From: Pseudomonas sp. FP1742
GTDB taxonomy: Bacteria; Pseudomonadota; Gammaproteobacteria; Pseudomonadales; Pseudomonadaceae
Assembly: GCF_030687145.1 (NCBI RefSeq)
Contig: NZ_CP117460.1
Location: 4,154,001-4,218,000 of the forward strand
Direction of reading: 5' to 3'
DNA length: 64,000 bases
Shown: piece after piece, positions 40,764-50,515 of the stretch
Layout: the number at the start of each line of letters is the position of its first letter
How positions within the stretch are numbered: position 1 is the first letter of the stretch
Notes under the pieces: model-generated
What the model was told of the DNA's origin: nothing
Database searches by the model: none
Seen by the model: the letters and a program-made list of their open reading frames with translations, nothing else
Position numbers and translations under genes: made by a program

Positions 40764-43694
40764 ATGTCCCTGATAGTTCTACTGCTTCTGCCTTTTATCG
40801 GCAGCTGTCTGGCAGCCTTGCTGCCGCACAACGCGCGTAATACCGAATCGCTGTTGGCTGGCCTGGTTGCCTTGATCGGCACCGTCCAGGTCGCCCTCCT
40901 GTACCCGCAAATCGCCCATGGCGGCGTGATTCGTGAAGAGTTCTTCTGGCTCCCCAGCCTGGGCCTGAACTTCGTGCTGCGCATGGACGGTTTCGCCTGG
41001 TTGTTCTCGATGCTGGTGCTGGGCATCGGCACGCTGGTTTCGTTGTACGCCCGTTATTACATGTCACCGGACGATCCGGTGCCGCGCTTCTTTGCGTTTT
41101 TCCTGGCATTCATGGGCGCCATGCTGGGGCTGGTGATCTCCGGCAACCTGATCCAGATCGTGTTTTTCTGGGAGCTGACCAGCCTCTTCTCGTTCCTGTT
41201 GATCGGCTACTGGCACCACCGCGCCGATGCGCGACGGGGTGCTTATATGGCACTGATGGTCACCGGCGCGGGCGGTTTGTGTTTGCTGGCGGGGGTCATG
41301 TTGCTCGGCCATGTGGTCGGCAGCTATGACCTGGACAAGGTCCTGGCCGCCGGCGATCTGATTCGCGCGCATGCCCTCTACCCTATTCTGCTGCCCCTGA
41401 TCCTGATTGGCGCCCTGAGCAAAAGTGCGCAATTTCCCTTCCACTTCTGGTTGCCCCACGCGATGGCGGCACCGACCCCGGTCTCGGCGTATCTGCACTC
41501 GGCGACCATGGTCAAGGCCGGGGTGTTCCTGCTCGCACGCCTGTGGCCGTCGCTGTCCGGCAGTGAAGAATGGTTCTACATCGTCAGTGGGGCCGGCGCC
41601 TGCACGCTGTTGCTCGGCGCGTATTGCGCGATGTTCCAGAACGACCTCAAGGGCCTGCTGGCCTACTCGACCATCAGCCATTTGGGCCTGATCACCCTGC
41701 TGCTGGGCCTGAATAGTCCGCTGGCCGCCGTGGCCGCGGTGTTCCACATTCTTAACCACGCCACGTTCAAGGCCTCGCTGTTCATGGCCGCCGGGATCAT
41801 CGACCACGAAAGCGGCACCCGGGACATTCGCAAACTCAGCGGCCTGGTCAAACTGATCCCGTTCACCGCCACCCTGGCCATGGTCGCCAGCGCCTCCATG
41901 GCCGGCGTGCCGCTGCTCAACGGCTTCCTGTCGAAAGAGATGTTCTTCGCCGAAACCGTGTTCATCAACGCCACGGCCTGGATCGAGATGACCCTGCCGA
42001 TCGTCGCGACCATTGCCGGGACATTCAGCGTCGCTTACTCCCTGCGCTTCACCGTCGACGTGTTCTTCGGCCCGACCGCCACCGACCTGCCGCACACTCC
42101 TCACGAGCCACCGCGCTGGATGCGCGCGCCGGTGGAGTTGCTGGTGTTCACCTGTCTGGTGGTGGGAATTTTCCCCGCTCAAGTGGTCGGCTCGCTGCTC
42201 GCGGCGGCGGCATTACCGGTGGTGGGTGGCACGCTGCCCGAGTACAGCCTGGCGATCTGGCACGGCTGGAACGCACCGATGATCATGAGCCTGATCGCCA
42301 TGTCCGGCGGCATCGTGCTCTACCTGTTGCTGCGCAATCAGCTCAAGCGCGGGCGTTTCATGCACCCGCCGGTGATCAGCCATTTCAATGGCAAGCGCCT
42401 GTTCGAGCGCTGCCTGGTGATCATGATGCGTCTGGCCCGTCGTCTGGAGCGGCGGATCAGCACCCGGCGCCTGCAAACCCAACTGTTTCTGGTGGTGCTC
42501 GCCGCCGTGCTGGCCGGGTTGATCCCGATGCTGCACAGCAGCCTGAGCTGGGGCGACCGGGCGAAAATTCCGGGCTCGATCGTGTTCGTGATCCTCTGGC
42601 TGCTGGCAATTGCCTGTGCCCTCGGCGCGGCCTGGCAAGCCAAGTATCACCGGCTCGCGGCCCTGACCATGGTCAGTGTCTGCGGCCTGATGACCTGCGT
42701 GACCTTCGTCTGGTTCTCGGCGCCGGACCTGGCCCTGACGCAACTGGTGGTCGAAGTGGTGACCACGGTGCTGATCCTGCTCGGCCTGCGCTGGTTGCCA
42801 CGACGGATCGAAGAGGTATCGCCGTTGCCGAGCAGCCTGCGCAAGGCGCGGGTGCGGCGGGTTCGCGACTTGCTGCTGTCGAGCGCGGTCGGTGGCGGCA
42901 TGGCGTTGCTGTCCTACGCGATGCTGACCCGCCAGACGCCCAACGACATTTCCTCTTTCTACCTCAGTCGCGCCCTGCCCGAAGGCGGCGGCAGCAACGT
43001 GGTCAACGTAATGCTGGTGGATTTCCGTGGCTTCGACACCCTCGGTGAAATCACCGTGCTGGTGGCAGTGGCCCTGGCGGTGTTCGCCCTGCTGCGACGC
43101 TTCCGCCCTCCGAAAGAAAGCCTGCAACTGCCGGCCCAACAGCGTCTGCTGGCCCCCGACGTGGTCACCGATCTGGTCAACCCGCGTCACGCCAGCGACA
43201 CCGCGCTCGGGTTCATGATGGTGCCGGCGGTGCTGGTGCGCCTGCTGTTGCCGATCGCCCTGGTGATCTCGTTCTATCTGTTCCTGCGCGGGCACAACCA
43301 GCCGGGTGGCGGTTTCGTCGCCGGGCTGGTGATGTCGGTGGCGTTCATCCTGCAATACATGGTCGCCGGCACCCAGTGGGTCGAGGCGCAAATGAGCCTG
43401 CGGCCGCTGCGCTGGATGGGCACCGGGCTACTGTTCGCCACGGTCACCGGGCTTGGCGCGATGGCGGTCGGGTATCCGTTCCTGACCACACACACCTGGC
43501 ATTTCGAACTGCCGCTACTGGGTGACATTCACATCGCCAGCGCGCTGTTCTTCGACATTGGCGTGTATGCCGTGGTGGTCGGTTCGACGCTGTTGATCCT
43601 CACCGCCCTCGCCCACCAATCGGTACGCGGTCATAAAACCAGCGCGCAAACCAGGCCCGTGGCCAAAGCCGCTGTCACCCAAGGAGCCATCTGA
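40764..43694 (+). CDS. mrpA: Cation/proton antiporter subunit MrpA-MrpB fusion
   Basis: 976 residues. The N-terminal 600 form the NuoL/ND5-like antiporter core (FFWELTSLFSFLLIGYWHH, HFWLPHAMAAPTPVSAYLHSATMVKAGVFLL). A MrpA-specific helical extension follows, and the last 170 residues are an MrpB (MnhB) domain (RLLLPIALVISFYLFLRGHNQPGGGFVAGL). This A-B fusion defines the group 2 (PhaAB-like) Mrp systems. The complex exchanges Na+ or K+ for H+ across the inner membrane for pH and salt tolerance. First gene of six. Confidence 0.93.
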   Translation: MSLIVLLLLPFIGSCLAALLPHNARNTESLLAGLVALIGTVQVALLYPQIAHGGVIREEFFWLPSLGLNFVLRMDGFAWLFSMLVLGIGTLVSLYARYYMSPDDPVPRFFAFFLAFMGAMLGLVISGNLIQIVFFWELTSLFSFLLIGYWHHRADARRGAYMALMVTGAGGLCLLAGVMLLGHVVGSYDLDKVLAAGDLIRAHALYPILLPLILIGALSKSAQFPFHFWLPHAMAAPTPVSAYLHSATMVKAGVFLLARLWPSLSGSEEWFYIVSGAGACTLLLGAYCAMFQNDLKGLLAYSTISHLGLITLLLGLNSPLAAVAAVFHILNHATFKASLFMAAGIIDHESGTRDIRKLSGLVKLIPFTATLAMVASASMAGVPLLNGFLSKEMFFAETVFINATAWIEMTLPIVATIAGTFSVAYSLRFTVDVFFGPTATDLPHTPHEPPRWMRAPVELLVFTCLVVGIFPAQVVGSLLAAAALPVVGGTLPEYSLAIWHGWNAPMIMSLIAMSGGIVLYLLLRNQLKRGRFMHPPVISHFNGKRLFERCLVIMMRLARRLERRISTRRLQTQLFLVVLAAVLAGLIPMLHSSLSWGDRAKIPGSIVFVILWLLAIACALGAAWQAKYHRLAALTMVSVCGLMTCVTFVWFSAPDLALTQLVVEVVTTVLILLGLRWLPRRIEEVSPLPSSLRKARVRRVRDLLLSSAVGGGMALLSYAMLTRQTPNDISSFYLSRALPEGGGSNVVNVMLVDFRGFDTLGEITVLVAVALAVFALLRRFRPPKESLQLPAQQRLLAPDVVTDLVNPRHASDTALGFMMVPAVLVRLLLPIALVISFYLFLRGHNQPGGGFVAGLVMSVAFILQYMVAGTQWVEAQMSLRPLRWMGTGLLFATVTGLGAMAVGYPFLTTHTWHFELPLLGDIHIASALFFDIGVYAVVVGSTLLILTALAHQSVRGHKTSAQTRPVAKAAVTQGAI

Positions 43695-44038
43695 TGGAAG
43701 AAGTCATCGCAATCGCCATCGGTGTACTGGCCGCGTCTGGCGTATGGTTGATCCTGCGACCACGGACGTTCCAGGTGGTCATGGGCCTGTGCCTGCTGTC
43801 CTATGGCGTCAACCTGTTCATCTTCAGCATGGGCAGCCTGTTCATCGGCAAGGAGCCGAACATCAAGGACGGCGTACCCCAGGATTTGCTGCACTACACC
43901 GACCCGCTGCCGCAAGCGCTGGTGCTGACCGCGATCGTCATCAGTTTCGCCATGACCGCGCTGTTCCTGGTGGTGCTGCTCGCCTCCCGGGGCCTGACCG
44001 GCACCGACCATGTGGATGGCCGGGAGCCTAAAGAATGA
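43694..44038 (+). CDS. mrpC: Cation/proton antiporter subunit MrpC
   Basis: 114 residues, three membrane helices, NuoK-like (VVMGLCLLSYGVNLFIFSMG, ALVLTAIVISFAMTALFLVVLL). The start overlaps the mrpA stop by one base and the end overlaps mrpD by four. A small membrane subunit needed for the complex. Confidence 0.92.
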   Translation: MEEVIAIAIGVLAASGVWLILRPRTFQVVMGLCLLSYGVNLFIFSMGSLFIGKEPNIKDGVPQDLLHYTDPLPQALVLTAIVISFAMTALFLVVLLASRGLTGTDHVDGREPKE

Positions 44039-45720
44039 TGGCGATGACTCACTTGATCGTCGCACCGATCCTGCTGCCGCTGCTGACCGCCGCCGTGATG
44101 CTGATGCTGGGCGAAAAACACCGCCCGCTGAAGGCCAGGATCAACCTGTTCTCCAGCCTGCTGGGGCTGGGCATTGCCGTGATGTTGCTGCAATGGACGC
44201 AAACCACCGGCGTGCCGGGCTCCATTGGCGTGTACCTGCCGGGCAACTGGCAAGCGCCGTTCGGCATCGTGCTGGTGGTCGATCGCCTGTCAGCGTTGAT
44301 GCTGGTGCTGACCGGGATCATCGGCGTCAGCGCGCTGCTGTTCGCCATGGCCCGCTGGGACGGCGCCGGTTCGAGTTTTCACGCGCTGTTCCAGATTCAG
44401 TTGATGGGCCTGTACGGTGCCTTCCTCACGGCGGACCTGTTCAACCTGTTCGTGTTTTTCGAAGTACTGCTCGCCGCCTCTTACGGGCTGATGCTGCACG
44501 GCTCGGGTCGGGCGCGGGTGTCGTCGGGGCTGCATTACGTCTCGATCAACCTGCTGGCCTCGTCGCTGTTCCTGATTGGCGCGGCGCTGATCTACGGCGT
44601 TACCGGCACACTGAACATGGCCGACCTGGCACTGAAAATCCCGCTGGTGCCGGAAGCCGATCGCGGCCTGCTGCATGCCGGCGCGGCGATTCTGGCGGTG
44701 GCGTTCCTGGCCAAGGCCGGGATGTGGCCGTTGAACTTCTGGCTGGTGCCGGCCTACTCCGCGGCCAGCGCACCGGTGGCGGCGATGTTCGCGATCATGA
44801 CCAAAGTCGGCGTCTACACCTTGCTGCGCCTGTGGACGCTGCTGTTCTCCGGCCAGGCCGGAGCCTCCGCGTACTTCGGTGGCGACTGGCTGATCTACGG
44901 CGGCATGGCGACCATCATCTGCGCTGCGGTGGCGATCCTCGCCGCGCAACGCCTGGAACGCCTGGCCAGCCTGAGTATCCTGGTGTCGGCAGGCATTCTG
45001 TTGTCGGCCATCGGTTTCGCCCAGCCGAACCTGATCGGCGCTGCGCTGTTTTATCTGGTCAGCTCGACCCTGGCGTTGAGCGCACTGTTCCTGCTGGCGG
45101 AGTTGATCGAGCGTTCGCGTTCAGCCAACGAAATGCCGCTATTTGATGACGGCGAGTTGCTCCCACGGCCCCTGGAATCCTTGCAGCCACCCAAGGGTTT
45201 CAACCTCGATGACGACCAGAAAGCCGTGGTCGGCCAGGTGATTCCCTGGACCATGGCTTTCCTTGGCCTGAGCTTCATCGCTTGCGCCTTGCTGATCATC
45301 GGCATGCCGCCGCTCTCCGGATTCATCGGCAAACTCAGCCTGCTCAGCGCCCTGCTCAACCCCCTGGGCCTGGGTCATGGCAGCGACGAACCGGTATCGA
45401 ACGACGCGTGGGGGTTGCTGGCGTTGTTGATCCTGTCCGGACTGGCCTCGCTGATCGCTTTCTCGCGTGTGGGTATCCAGCGTTTCTGGACCCCGCAAGA
45501 GCGGCCATCGCCCTTGCTGCGTCGTCTGGAATGCGTGCCGATCATGGTTCTGCTGGGGCTGAGCATCGCCCTGACGTTCAAGGCTGAACCGCTGTTGCGC
45601 TACACCCAAGCGGCTGCGCTGGCGTTGAATAACCCTCAGCAATACGTGATGGCGGTGCTCGGCACCCGTGCGGTTCCGAGCCCGGAAGCCCGGGCAGTAT
45701 TGGTAGAGGTGCAACCATGA
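44035..45720 (+). CDS. mrpD: Cation/proton antiporter subunit MrpD
   Basis: 561 residues, NuoM/N-like with about fourteen helices: FNLFVFFEVLLAASYGLML and FLAKAGMWPLNFWLVPAYSAASAPVAAMFAIMTKVGVYTLLR carry the conserved Glu and Lys of the proton channel. A hydrophilic insertion (about 360-400) is rich in acidic residues. It overlaps both neighbours by four bases. Confidence 0.92.
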   Translation: MMAMTHLIVAPILLPLLTAAVMLMLGEKHRPLKARINLFSSLLGLGIAVMLLQWTQTTGVPGSIGVYLPGNWQAPFGIVLVVDRLSALMLVLTGIIGVSALLFAMARWDGAGSSFHALFQIQLMGLYGAFLTADLFNLFVFFEVLLAASYGLMLHGSGRARVSSGLHYVSINLLASSLFLIGAALIYGVTGTLNMADLALKIPLVPEADRGLLHAGAAILAVAFLAKAGMWPLNFWLVPAYSAASAPVAAMFAIMTKVGVYTLLRLWTLLFSGQAGASAYFGGDWLIYGGMATIICAAVAILAAQRLERLASLSILVSAGILLSAIGFAQPNLIGAALFYLVSSTLALSALFLLAELIERSRSANEMPLFDDGELLPRPLESLQPPKGFNLDDDQKAVVGQVIPWTMAFLGLSFIACALLIIGMPPLSGFIGKLSLLSALLNPLGLGHGSDEPVSNDAWGLLALLILSGLASLIAFSRVGIQRFWTPQERPSPLLRRLECVPIMVLLGLSIALTFKAEPLLRYTQAAALALNNPQQYVMAVLGTRAVPSPEARAVLVEVQP

Positions 45721-46205
45721 AGCGCCTGTTTCCCGCACCGTGGTTGTCGTTGGCGTTGTGGCTGCTGTGGCTGGTGTTGAACTTGTCGATGAGCCCCGGC
45801 AATGTGCTGTTGGGCGCGGCGCTGGGGATCTGCGCGCCGTTGATGATGCGCAAGCTGCGACCGCTGCCGATCCGCATTCGTCGCCCCGGGGTAATCCTGC
45901 GCCTGTTCTTGCTGGTCGGGCGCGATGTGCTGGTGTCCAACCTCGCCGTGGCCTGGGGCGTGCTCAACGCGGGCCGTCGTGCGCCTCGCTCGCGGTTCAT
46001 CAAGGTGCCGCTGGAGTTGCGCGATGCCAACGGCCTGGCGGCGCTGTCGATCATCTGCACGGTAATTCCCGGCACGGTCTGGTCGGAGCTGGCACTGGAT
46101 CGCAGCATTCTGCTGCTGCACGTTTTCGATCTGGATGACGAAGGTCCATTCATCCAGCACTTCAAGGCGACCTACGAGCGCCCCTTGATGGAGATCTTCG
46201 AATGA
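45717..46205 (+). CDS. mrpE: Cation/proton antiporter subunit MrpE
   Basis: 162 residues. Two N-terminal helices (LSLALWLLWLVLNLSMSPGNVLLGAALGI) and a cytoplasmic domain with LAALSIICTVIPGTVWSEL and LLLHVFDLDDE, the MNHE signature. Overlaps mrpD and mrpF by four bases each. Confidence 0.92.
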   Translation: MKRLFPAPWLSLALWLLWLVLNLSMSPGNVLLGAALGICAPLMMRKLRPLPIRIRRPGVILRLFLLVGRDVLVSNLAVAWGVLNAGRRAPRSRFIKVPLELRDANGLAALSIICTVIPGTVWSELALDRSILLLHVFDLDDEGPFIQHFKATYERPLMEIFE

Positions 46206-46480
46206 GCGCATTGCTGTCGAACGCGATCCTGCTGAGCCTGTTCATCTTTTCCCTGGCGATGATTCTGACCCTGATCCGCCTGTTCAAGGGCCCGTCAGCC
46301 CAGGACCGCGTCCTTGCCCTGGATTACCTGTACATCATCGCCATGCTGATGATGCTCGCGCTGGGCATTCGTTATGCCAGTGACACTTACTTCGAGGCGG
46401 CGCTGCTGATCGCCCTGTTCGGCTTCGTCGGCTCGTTTGCCCTGGCCAAATTCCTGTTGCGCGGCGAGGTGATCGAATGA
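46202..46480 (+). CDS. mrpF: Cation/proton antiporter subunit MrpF
   Basis: 92 residues, three helices, with RLFKGPSAQDRVLALDYLY, the conserved MrpF loop carrying the R/D pair. Overlaps mrpE and mrpG by four bases. Confidence 0.92.
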   Translation: MSALLSNAILLSLFIFSLAMILTLIRLFKGPSAQDRVLALDYLYIIAMLMMLALGIRYASDTYFEAALLIALFGFVGSFALAKFLLRGEVIE

Positions 46481-46839
46481 GCGCTGAACTGTCTTTGTGG
46501 GTGGAAATACCGGTGGCGATTCTGCTGGTGCTTAGCAGCCTGTTTGCGCTGATCGGTGCAGTCGGGCTGCTGCGGATGAAGGATTACTTCCAGCGCATGC
46601 ACCCGCCGGCACTGGCCTCGACATTGGGCGCCTGGTGCGTGGCACTGGCCTCGATCATCTACTTTTCAGCGCTCAAGTCGGGGCCGGTGCTGCATGCCTG
46701 GCTGATTCCGATTCTATTGTCGATCACGGTGCCGGTGACCACGCTGCTGCTGGCCCGGGCGGCGCTGTTTCGCAAGCGCATGGCGGGGGATGATGTGCCG
46801 GCGGAGGTGAGTAGCCGGCGCACGGAACCCGGGAGTTAG
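46477..46839 (+). CDS. mrpG: Cation/proton antiporter subunit MrpG
   Basis: 120 residues, three helices, with FALIGAVGLLRMKDYFQRMHPPALASTLGAW, the PhaG/MnhG signature. Last gene of the operon; the REP pair follows 32 bases after its stop. Confidence 0.92.
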   Translation: MSAELSLWVEIPVAILLVLSSLFALIGAVGLLRMKDYFQRMHPPALASTLGAWCVALASIIYFSALKSGPVLHAWLIPILLSITVPVTTLLLARAALFRKRMAGDDVPAEVSSRRTEPGS

Positions 46840-46870
46840 TTCGAGGATATGTGTTGATTGGCAGGGCCTC

Positions 46871-46963
46871 TTCGCGAGCAAGCCCGCTCCCACATTGGAT
46901 CTGTGTCGTGCACATCATTTGTGTTCACTGAACATCCAATGTGGGAGCGGGCTTGCTCGCGAA
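46871..46963. repeat. REP pair between mrpG and the DUF3995 gene
   Basis: TTCGCGAGCAAGCCCGCTCC ... TGTGGGAGCGGGCTTGCTCG; the inner ATTGGAT / ATCCAAT arms also pair. It lies between convergent genes. Confidence 0.9.
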
Positions 46964-46982
46964 GGCGATTGCCCGGTCACCC

Positions 46983-47420
46983 TCAGATCCAGGCCACTGC
47001 CAACAACCCGGCCCCCAACACCACGCACAACGGCGAATACGCCCACGTGTCGAGCCGGGCAAACCTCGAATCCTTGACCTGCTTGAAGAACCCCACCAAA
47101 TTCGAATCACCGATCGCCCGGGCGAACATCAGCATGGCAATCGCGCTGATCACCCATTGCAACGACCAGTGATGGACCGTGGGCAGATACAGCCCGACCC
47201 GCAGGCACACCAGCATCGCGATCAGCAGCAAGCCCACCGCCACCAGCAGCGTGGCAAAGCCCGAAGGCTTGAACGCCGGCCTTGAAACCTCACCGCCCTC
47301 CCCGGGTACTCGTGGCACCGCCGCCTCGCTGCCCAATTTGCCACCCGCCGCCCAGTACAGGTGGATCAGGCTGATGACCAGAAAGATTGCAGCAATCCAT
47401 TGCGCGACCAAAAGGCTCAT
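46983..47420 (-). CDS. DUF3995 membrane protein
   Basis: 145 residues from ATG 47420 with four helices (LVAQWIAAIFLVISLIHLYWAAGG, FATLLVAVGLLLIAMLVCLRVG, LQWVISAIAMLMFARAIGD, PLCVVLGAGLLAVAWI). The arrangement and the HLYWAAGG motif match DUF3995. Function unknown. The frame opens further upstream, but without a matching sequence. Confidence 0.7.
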   Translation of the reverse strand: MSLLVAQWIAAIFLVISLIHLYWAAGGKLGSEAAVPRVPGEGGEVSRPAFKPSGFATLLVAVGLLLIAMLVCLRVGLYLPTVHHWSLQWVISAIAMLMFARAIGDSNLVGFFKQVKDSRFARLDTWAYSPLCVVLGAGLLAVAWI

Positions 47421-47519
47421 ATTCAGACGTCCCGTGTGAAATGTTGCAGCAGGATGAACCTCCTTGCCCGAATTTAAAAGCGCACCGGGATTTATGTGCA
47501 TCCGGGCCTGCCAATCGGT

Positions 47520-48536
47520 TTATTTCAGCTCGGCAGAGACCTTGTCCGCCACATCCTTGGGCACCCAGGCTTGCCAAACTTGCGGGTACGCCTTCATGAA
47601 GGCTTCTGCCGCTTGACGCGGCGGGGTATGTTTTTCGCTCATCTGCGCCAAGGCCTTGTTCAACGCGTCGATCGGCAAGTCGACCTTGGTGAAGAACTCG
47701 ACAATCTGCGGGTACTGTTTCTGGAAGGGTGCGGACACACCGATGGACAGCTTCGAGGGCAGTGAGCGAGTCGGTTTCGGATTAGGATTGTCGGCCTCGG
47801 TCAGGGTTTTCCAGGCTTCGGCGTCGAATGGCGGCTCTTGTAGCTGAATCAGTTTGAAACGGCCGAGCAATGGCGTCGGTGACCAGTAATAGAACAGGAC
47901 CGGTTTGCCGCGACGAATCGACGAACTGATTTCTGCATCCAGCGCCGCCCCCGAACCACTGCGAAAGTTCACGTAGCTGTCGTTCAGCCCATAGGCCTTG
48001 AGCTTCTGCTTGTTGACCACCTCCGACGTCCAGCCGATCGGGCTGTTCAAGAAGCGCCCCTTGCTCGGGGTTTCCGGGTCTTTGAACACATCCTTGTAGC
48101 GCGGCAGATCGGTGACACTGCGAAGGCCCGGCGCCAGCGGCTTGATGCCCTTGGCCGGGTCGCCCTTGATCACGTACTCCGGCACCCACCAGCCCTCGGT
48201 GGCGCCCTTGACCGTATCGCCCAGGCTCGCGACCTTGCCTTCAGCCTCAGCCTTGACCCAGACCGGACTGCGGCCCGCCCACTCTTCGCCAATGACCTGA
48301 ATGTCATTGTTGGCCAGTGCGGTTTCCAGGGTAATGGTCGTCCCCGGCAAGGTGTCGGTCGGCAAGCCGTAGCCCTGCTCGACGATGATCCGCAGAATCT
48401 CGGTGATCAGGCTGCCGCTTTCCCAATTCAGGTCGGCAAAGTGGATCGGTGCCTGGGCAGCGAATACCGGAACGGGTGAAGCCAACAAGCCGAACGTGGC
48501 CAGGGTAGTGACCAGTAACCGTCGTAATCCCTTCAT
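47520..48536 (-). CDS. Glycine betaine-type (OpuAC) periplasmic binding protein
   Basis: 338 residues: signal peptide (MKGLRRLLVTTLATFGLLASPVPVFA), then the OpuAC fold with FADLNWESGSLITEILRIIVEQGYG, EEWAGRSPVW, GWWVPEYVIKGDP and FYYWSPTPLLGRF. Aromatic residues of the ligand cage are plausible in WVPEY and YYWSP. It binds a quaternary amine or related compound. No permease or ATPase is adjacent, so it must serve a transporter encoded elsewhere. Confidence 0.87.
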   Translation of the reverse strand: MKGLRRLLVTTLATFGLLASPVPVFAAQAPIHFADLNWESGSLITEILRIIVEQGYGLPTDTLPGTTITLETALANNDIQVIGEEWAGRSPVWVKAEAEGKVASLGDTVKGATEGWWVPEYVIKGDPAKGIKPLAPGLRSVTDLPRYKDVFKDPETPSKGRFLNSPIGWTSEVVNKQKLKAYGLNDSYVNFRSGSGAALDAEISSSIRRGKPVLFYYWSPTPLLGRFKLIQLQEPPFDAEAWKTLTEADNPNPKPTRSLPSKLSIGVSAPFQKQYPQIVEFFTKVDLPIDALNKALAQMSEKHTPPRQAAEAFMKAYPQVWQAWVPKDVADKVSAELK

Positions 48537-48655
48537 GCTCTTGCACCTCGTGCTGTTCACAGCAATAGCAGGATGGCCTGACAAAGAAGACCGCAAGCCT
48601 CTGAATACTCAGTCAACTGACTGTAGTAGAGGTTTCTGCTTTCGAGGGGCGAGGA

Positions 48656-48859
48656 TTATTTTTCGGAAGGTTCCTGCAAGCGCGCAAGCTCTCTTCTGAC
48701 CATGCTGGCGTACGCCGCCGGGCGCAACATATAAATCTGTGACGCTACCCAACTCAGCCAGCCCCCCTGCAGAACGGCCTTTTCAGCCAACAAGCGCTGC
48801 GCCTCGGCGTGGGCACTGGCCTGGTTCTGTTCGTGGAAGTCGGCGCGGGTCAGGGTCAT
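48656..48859 (-). CDS. Hypothetical protein, 67 aa
   Basis: A helical protein (MTLTRADFHEQNQASAHAEAQRLLAEKAVL ... WVASQIYMLRPAAYASMVRREL). Its ATG overlaps the stop of the 149-residue gene by one base, so the two form an operon. The pattern is regular but no family is recognised. Confidence 0.55.
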   Translation of the reverse strand: MTLTRADFHEQNQASAHAEAQRLLAEKAVLQGGWLSWVASQIYMLRPAAYASMVRRELARLQEPSEK

Positions 48860-49308
48860 CACTCGCTGGCCTTGAAGGTCACCAGTTCGCCCTTGCGCCA
48901 CTTGGCGGCCTTGGCAGTCACGGCTTTGAGGGTTTTGGTCAGGCCTTCCTGCAGCTGCTGGTGGGCCGCAAACACCATCACCACGCTATGACCTTCCTTG
49001 AACACAATGCCATGGCCGTCTGCGGTGGTCACGAACGCGTAATCCCCCAGCCCGTACACCGTCAGTTTGATTTCGCGGAACTTGATGTCCAGTTTGCCGC
49101 CTTCACGACTGGGCAATACGGAGGCGCTGAAATGATCGCCGACCTTGAGTTTAAGCCCGGGCTTGTCGTCCACCACCAGCGCCGATTCGGTGTCGATCTC
49201 GGCAATGTAAATGCCTTCGGCATTCTGTTCGGTGATGTAGACGAAACGTGACTGAAACTGTTTAACCAGCTTTGCGCGCAAATCACCCAGTACGAACAAA
49301 GCATGCAT
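48859..49308 (-). CDS. Hypothetical protein, 149 aa
   Basis: Mixed alpha/beta protein starting MHALFVLGDLRAKLVKQFQS, with repeated beta-like segments (GIYIAEIDTESALVVDDKPGLKLKVGDHFSASVL) and a basic C-terminus (AKAAKWRKGELVTFKASE). No signal or membrane span. It is translationally linked to the 67-residue gene. Partner genes suggest a small accessory module of unknown role. The start is uncertain because the ribosome-binding site is weak. Confidence 0.55.
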   Translation of the reverse strand: MHALFVLGDLRAKLVKQFQSRFVYITEQNAEGIYIAEIDTESALVVDDKPGLKLKVGDHFSASVLPSREGGKLDIKFREIKLTVYGLGDYAFVTTADGHGIVFKEGHSVVMVFAAHQQLQEGLTKTLKAVTAKAAKWRKGELVTFKASE

Positions 49309-49740
49309 ATCGAGATTACTTACTGCCAAGGAAACATCCCCACATCTGAAAATGACACCGCACGCAGGAATCGCGCACAGCAGAAAAAAGCGGCAATGCC
49401 GAGGTGTAGCCAAATGACCCGGGTCGGAATCCTGGAACGAGCAGAGGGCTCATCCATCGCGAGGTTTGGGAAGATTACTGGAACATCCCCCGCGTCGTCT
49501 TGCCTGGCGGTCGTCAGATGTTGAAGGAAAACGCCCTTCTAACGGCCAGAGAAAACCGGACTACCAACTTTAGGGAAAAATCTCTTTAAAAAAAGCACTT
49601 TTCCGACATATCGCCAGAAAAAAATTGCTTTAGATGGGCAGCAATCGCCAACCAGTGATGGCGATTCTAGAGCAGCCATGCTCACCGAGACTACCCAAAA
49701 CAACGTACACACGTCGGTAAAACCACGAAAAGGACTTCAT
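49309..49740. other. 432-base region without a supported gene
   Basis: Upstream region of two divergent small genes, with A+T-rich stretches (around 49580-49630: CTCTTTAAAAAAAGC). I see no RNA gene, repeat or convincing coding frame. Confidence 0.3.
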
Positions 49741-49989
49741 ATGTGCACACTGACTCACTTCGCCGAGCCACACACACACCACGCAAACAGCCCGTCACTT
49801 CTGCAATCGATGGTAATCCGCCAGCAGGATTTCCTCCCTGAGGCGCATCTGCCGCCGCGTTTTCAGGTGGTATTGGCCGGCAACGCCTTTTTCCACATCA
49901 GGGAAATATCCACCGGACGTGTCAGAGGTTTCCGCGCCGACCATAACGAAGCCTGCGCCCTTGCCCGCTCGCTCGAGTCGCGCAACTGA
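49741..49989 (+). CDS. Small hypothetical protein, 82 aa
   Basis: ATG 49741 follows AAGGA. The core FQVVLAGNAFFHIREISTGRVRGF..HNEACALARSLES has the beta-beta-alpha look of DUF2188-type proteins, like those at 10021-10224 and 50764-50967. The N-terminus has a His-rich stretch (EPHTHHANS). Function unknown. Confidence 0.45.
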   Translation: MCTLTHFAEPHTHHANSPSLLQSMVIRQQDFLPEAHLPPRFQVVLAGNAFFHIREISTGRVRGFRADHNEACALARSLESRN

Positions 49990-50145
49990 CGCACCCTGAG
50001 CATTCGCTTCTATAGACGTTTCGTCACACCGGCGACTTAACTCAGCCGCCGGCAGGCAACTACTGCCATACTGCCCGCCCCATGAAACCCGTCCCCAGGG
50101 CGGACGGCGCTCAATACAACATATATTCAAAGGGAAGACTGCTAC

Positions 50146-50376
50146 GTGACGGAATTTGATATCGGTGAATTTTTTATCCGGGGCGAAGCCAGAGAGGTCG
50201 AAGGCGAATTCCAGGCGGTCATTATCATGCGCGCCAAACCGCCGTTGACTACGGTGTCGTATCACCAGGTGGAAAAGGATCGCTGGTTCAAGACCGCGGA
50301 AGTCGCGACGATTGCCGCCCAGGAAGCCGCGAAAGCCCTGAAGCTTGCCGTCGATGAAGGGGCGTTGAAGGCCTGA
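50146..50376 (+). CDS. Small hypothetical protein, 76 aa
   Basis: GTG start 50146 with AAGGGAAG upstream. A mixed beta/alpha protein (FDIGEFFIRGEAREVEGEFQAVIIM ... RWFKTAEVATIAAQEAAKALKLAV). No known motif. Confidence 0.5.
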   Translation: MTEFDIGEFFIRGEAREVEGEFQAVIIMRAKPPLTTVSYHQVEKDRWFKTAEVATIAAQEAAKALKLAVDEGALKA

Positions 50377-50515
50377 TCATCGGGTTTGCAGTCTATGCTC
50401 ATTCCTGCTTTTGAACATCGCTATCGAACTCCCGAAGCGCGGCTCCCTCAGATGCAATGAAGCCGCACCTCGGATCTCGCACTCGACGCGACGAATTATC
50501 TGCAAGGAGAAAAAA

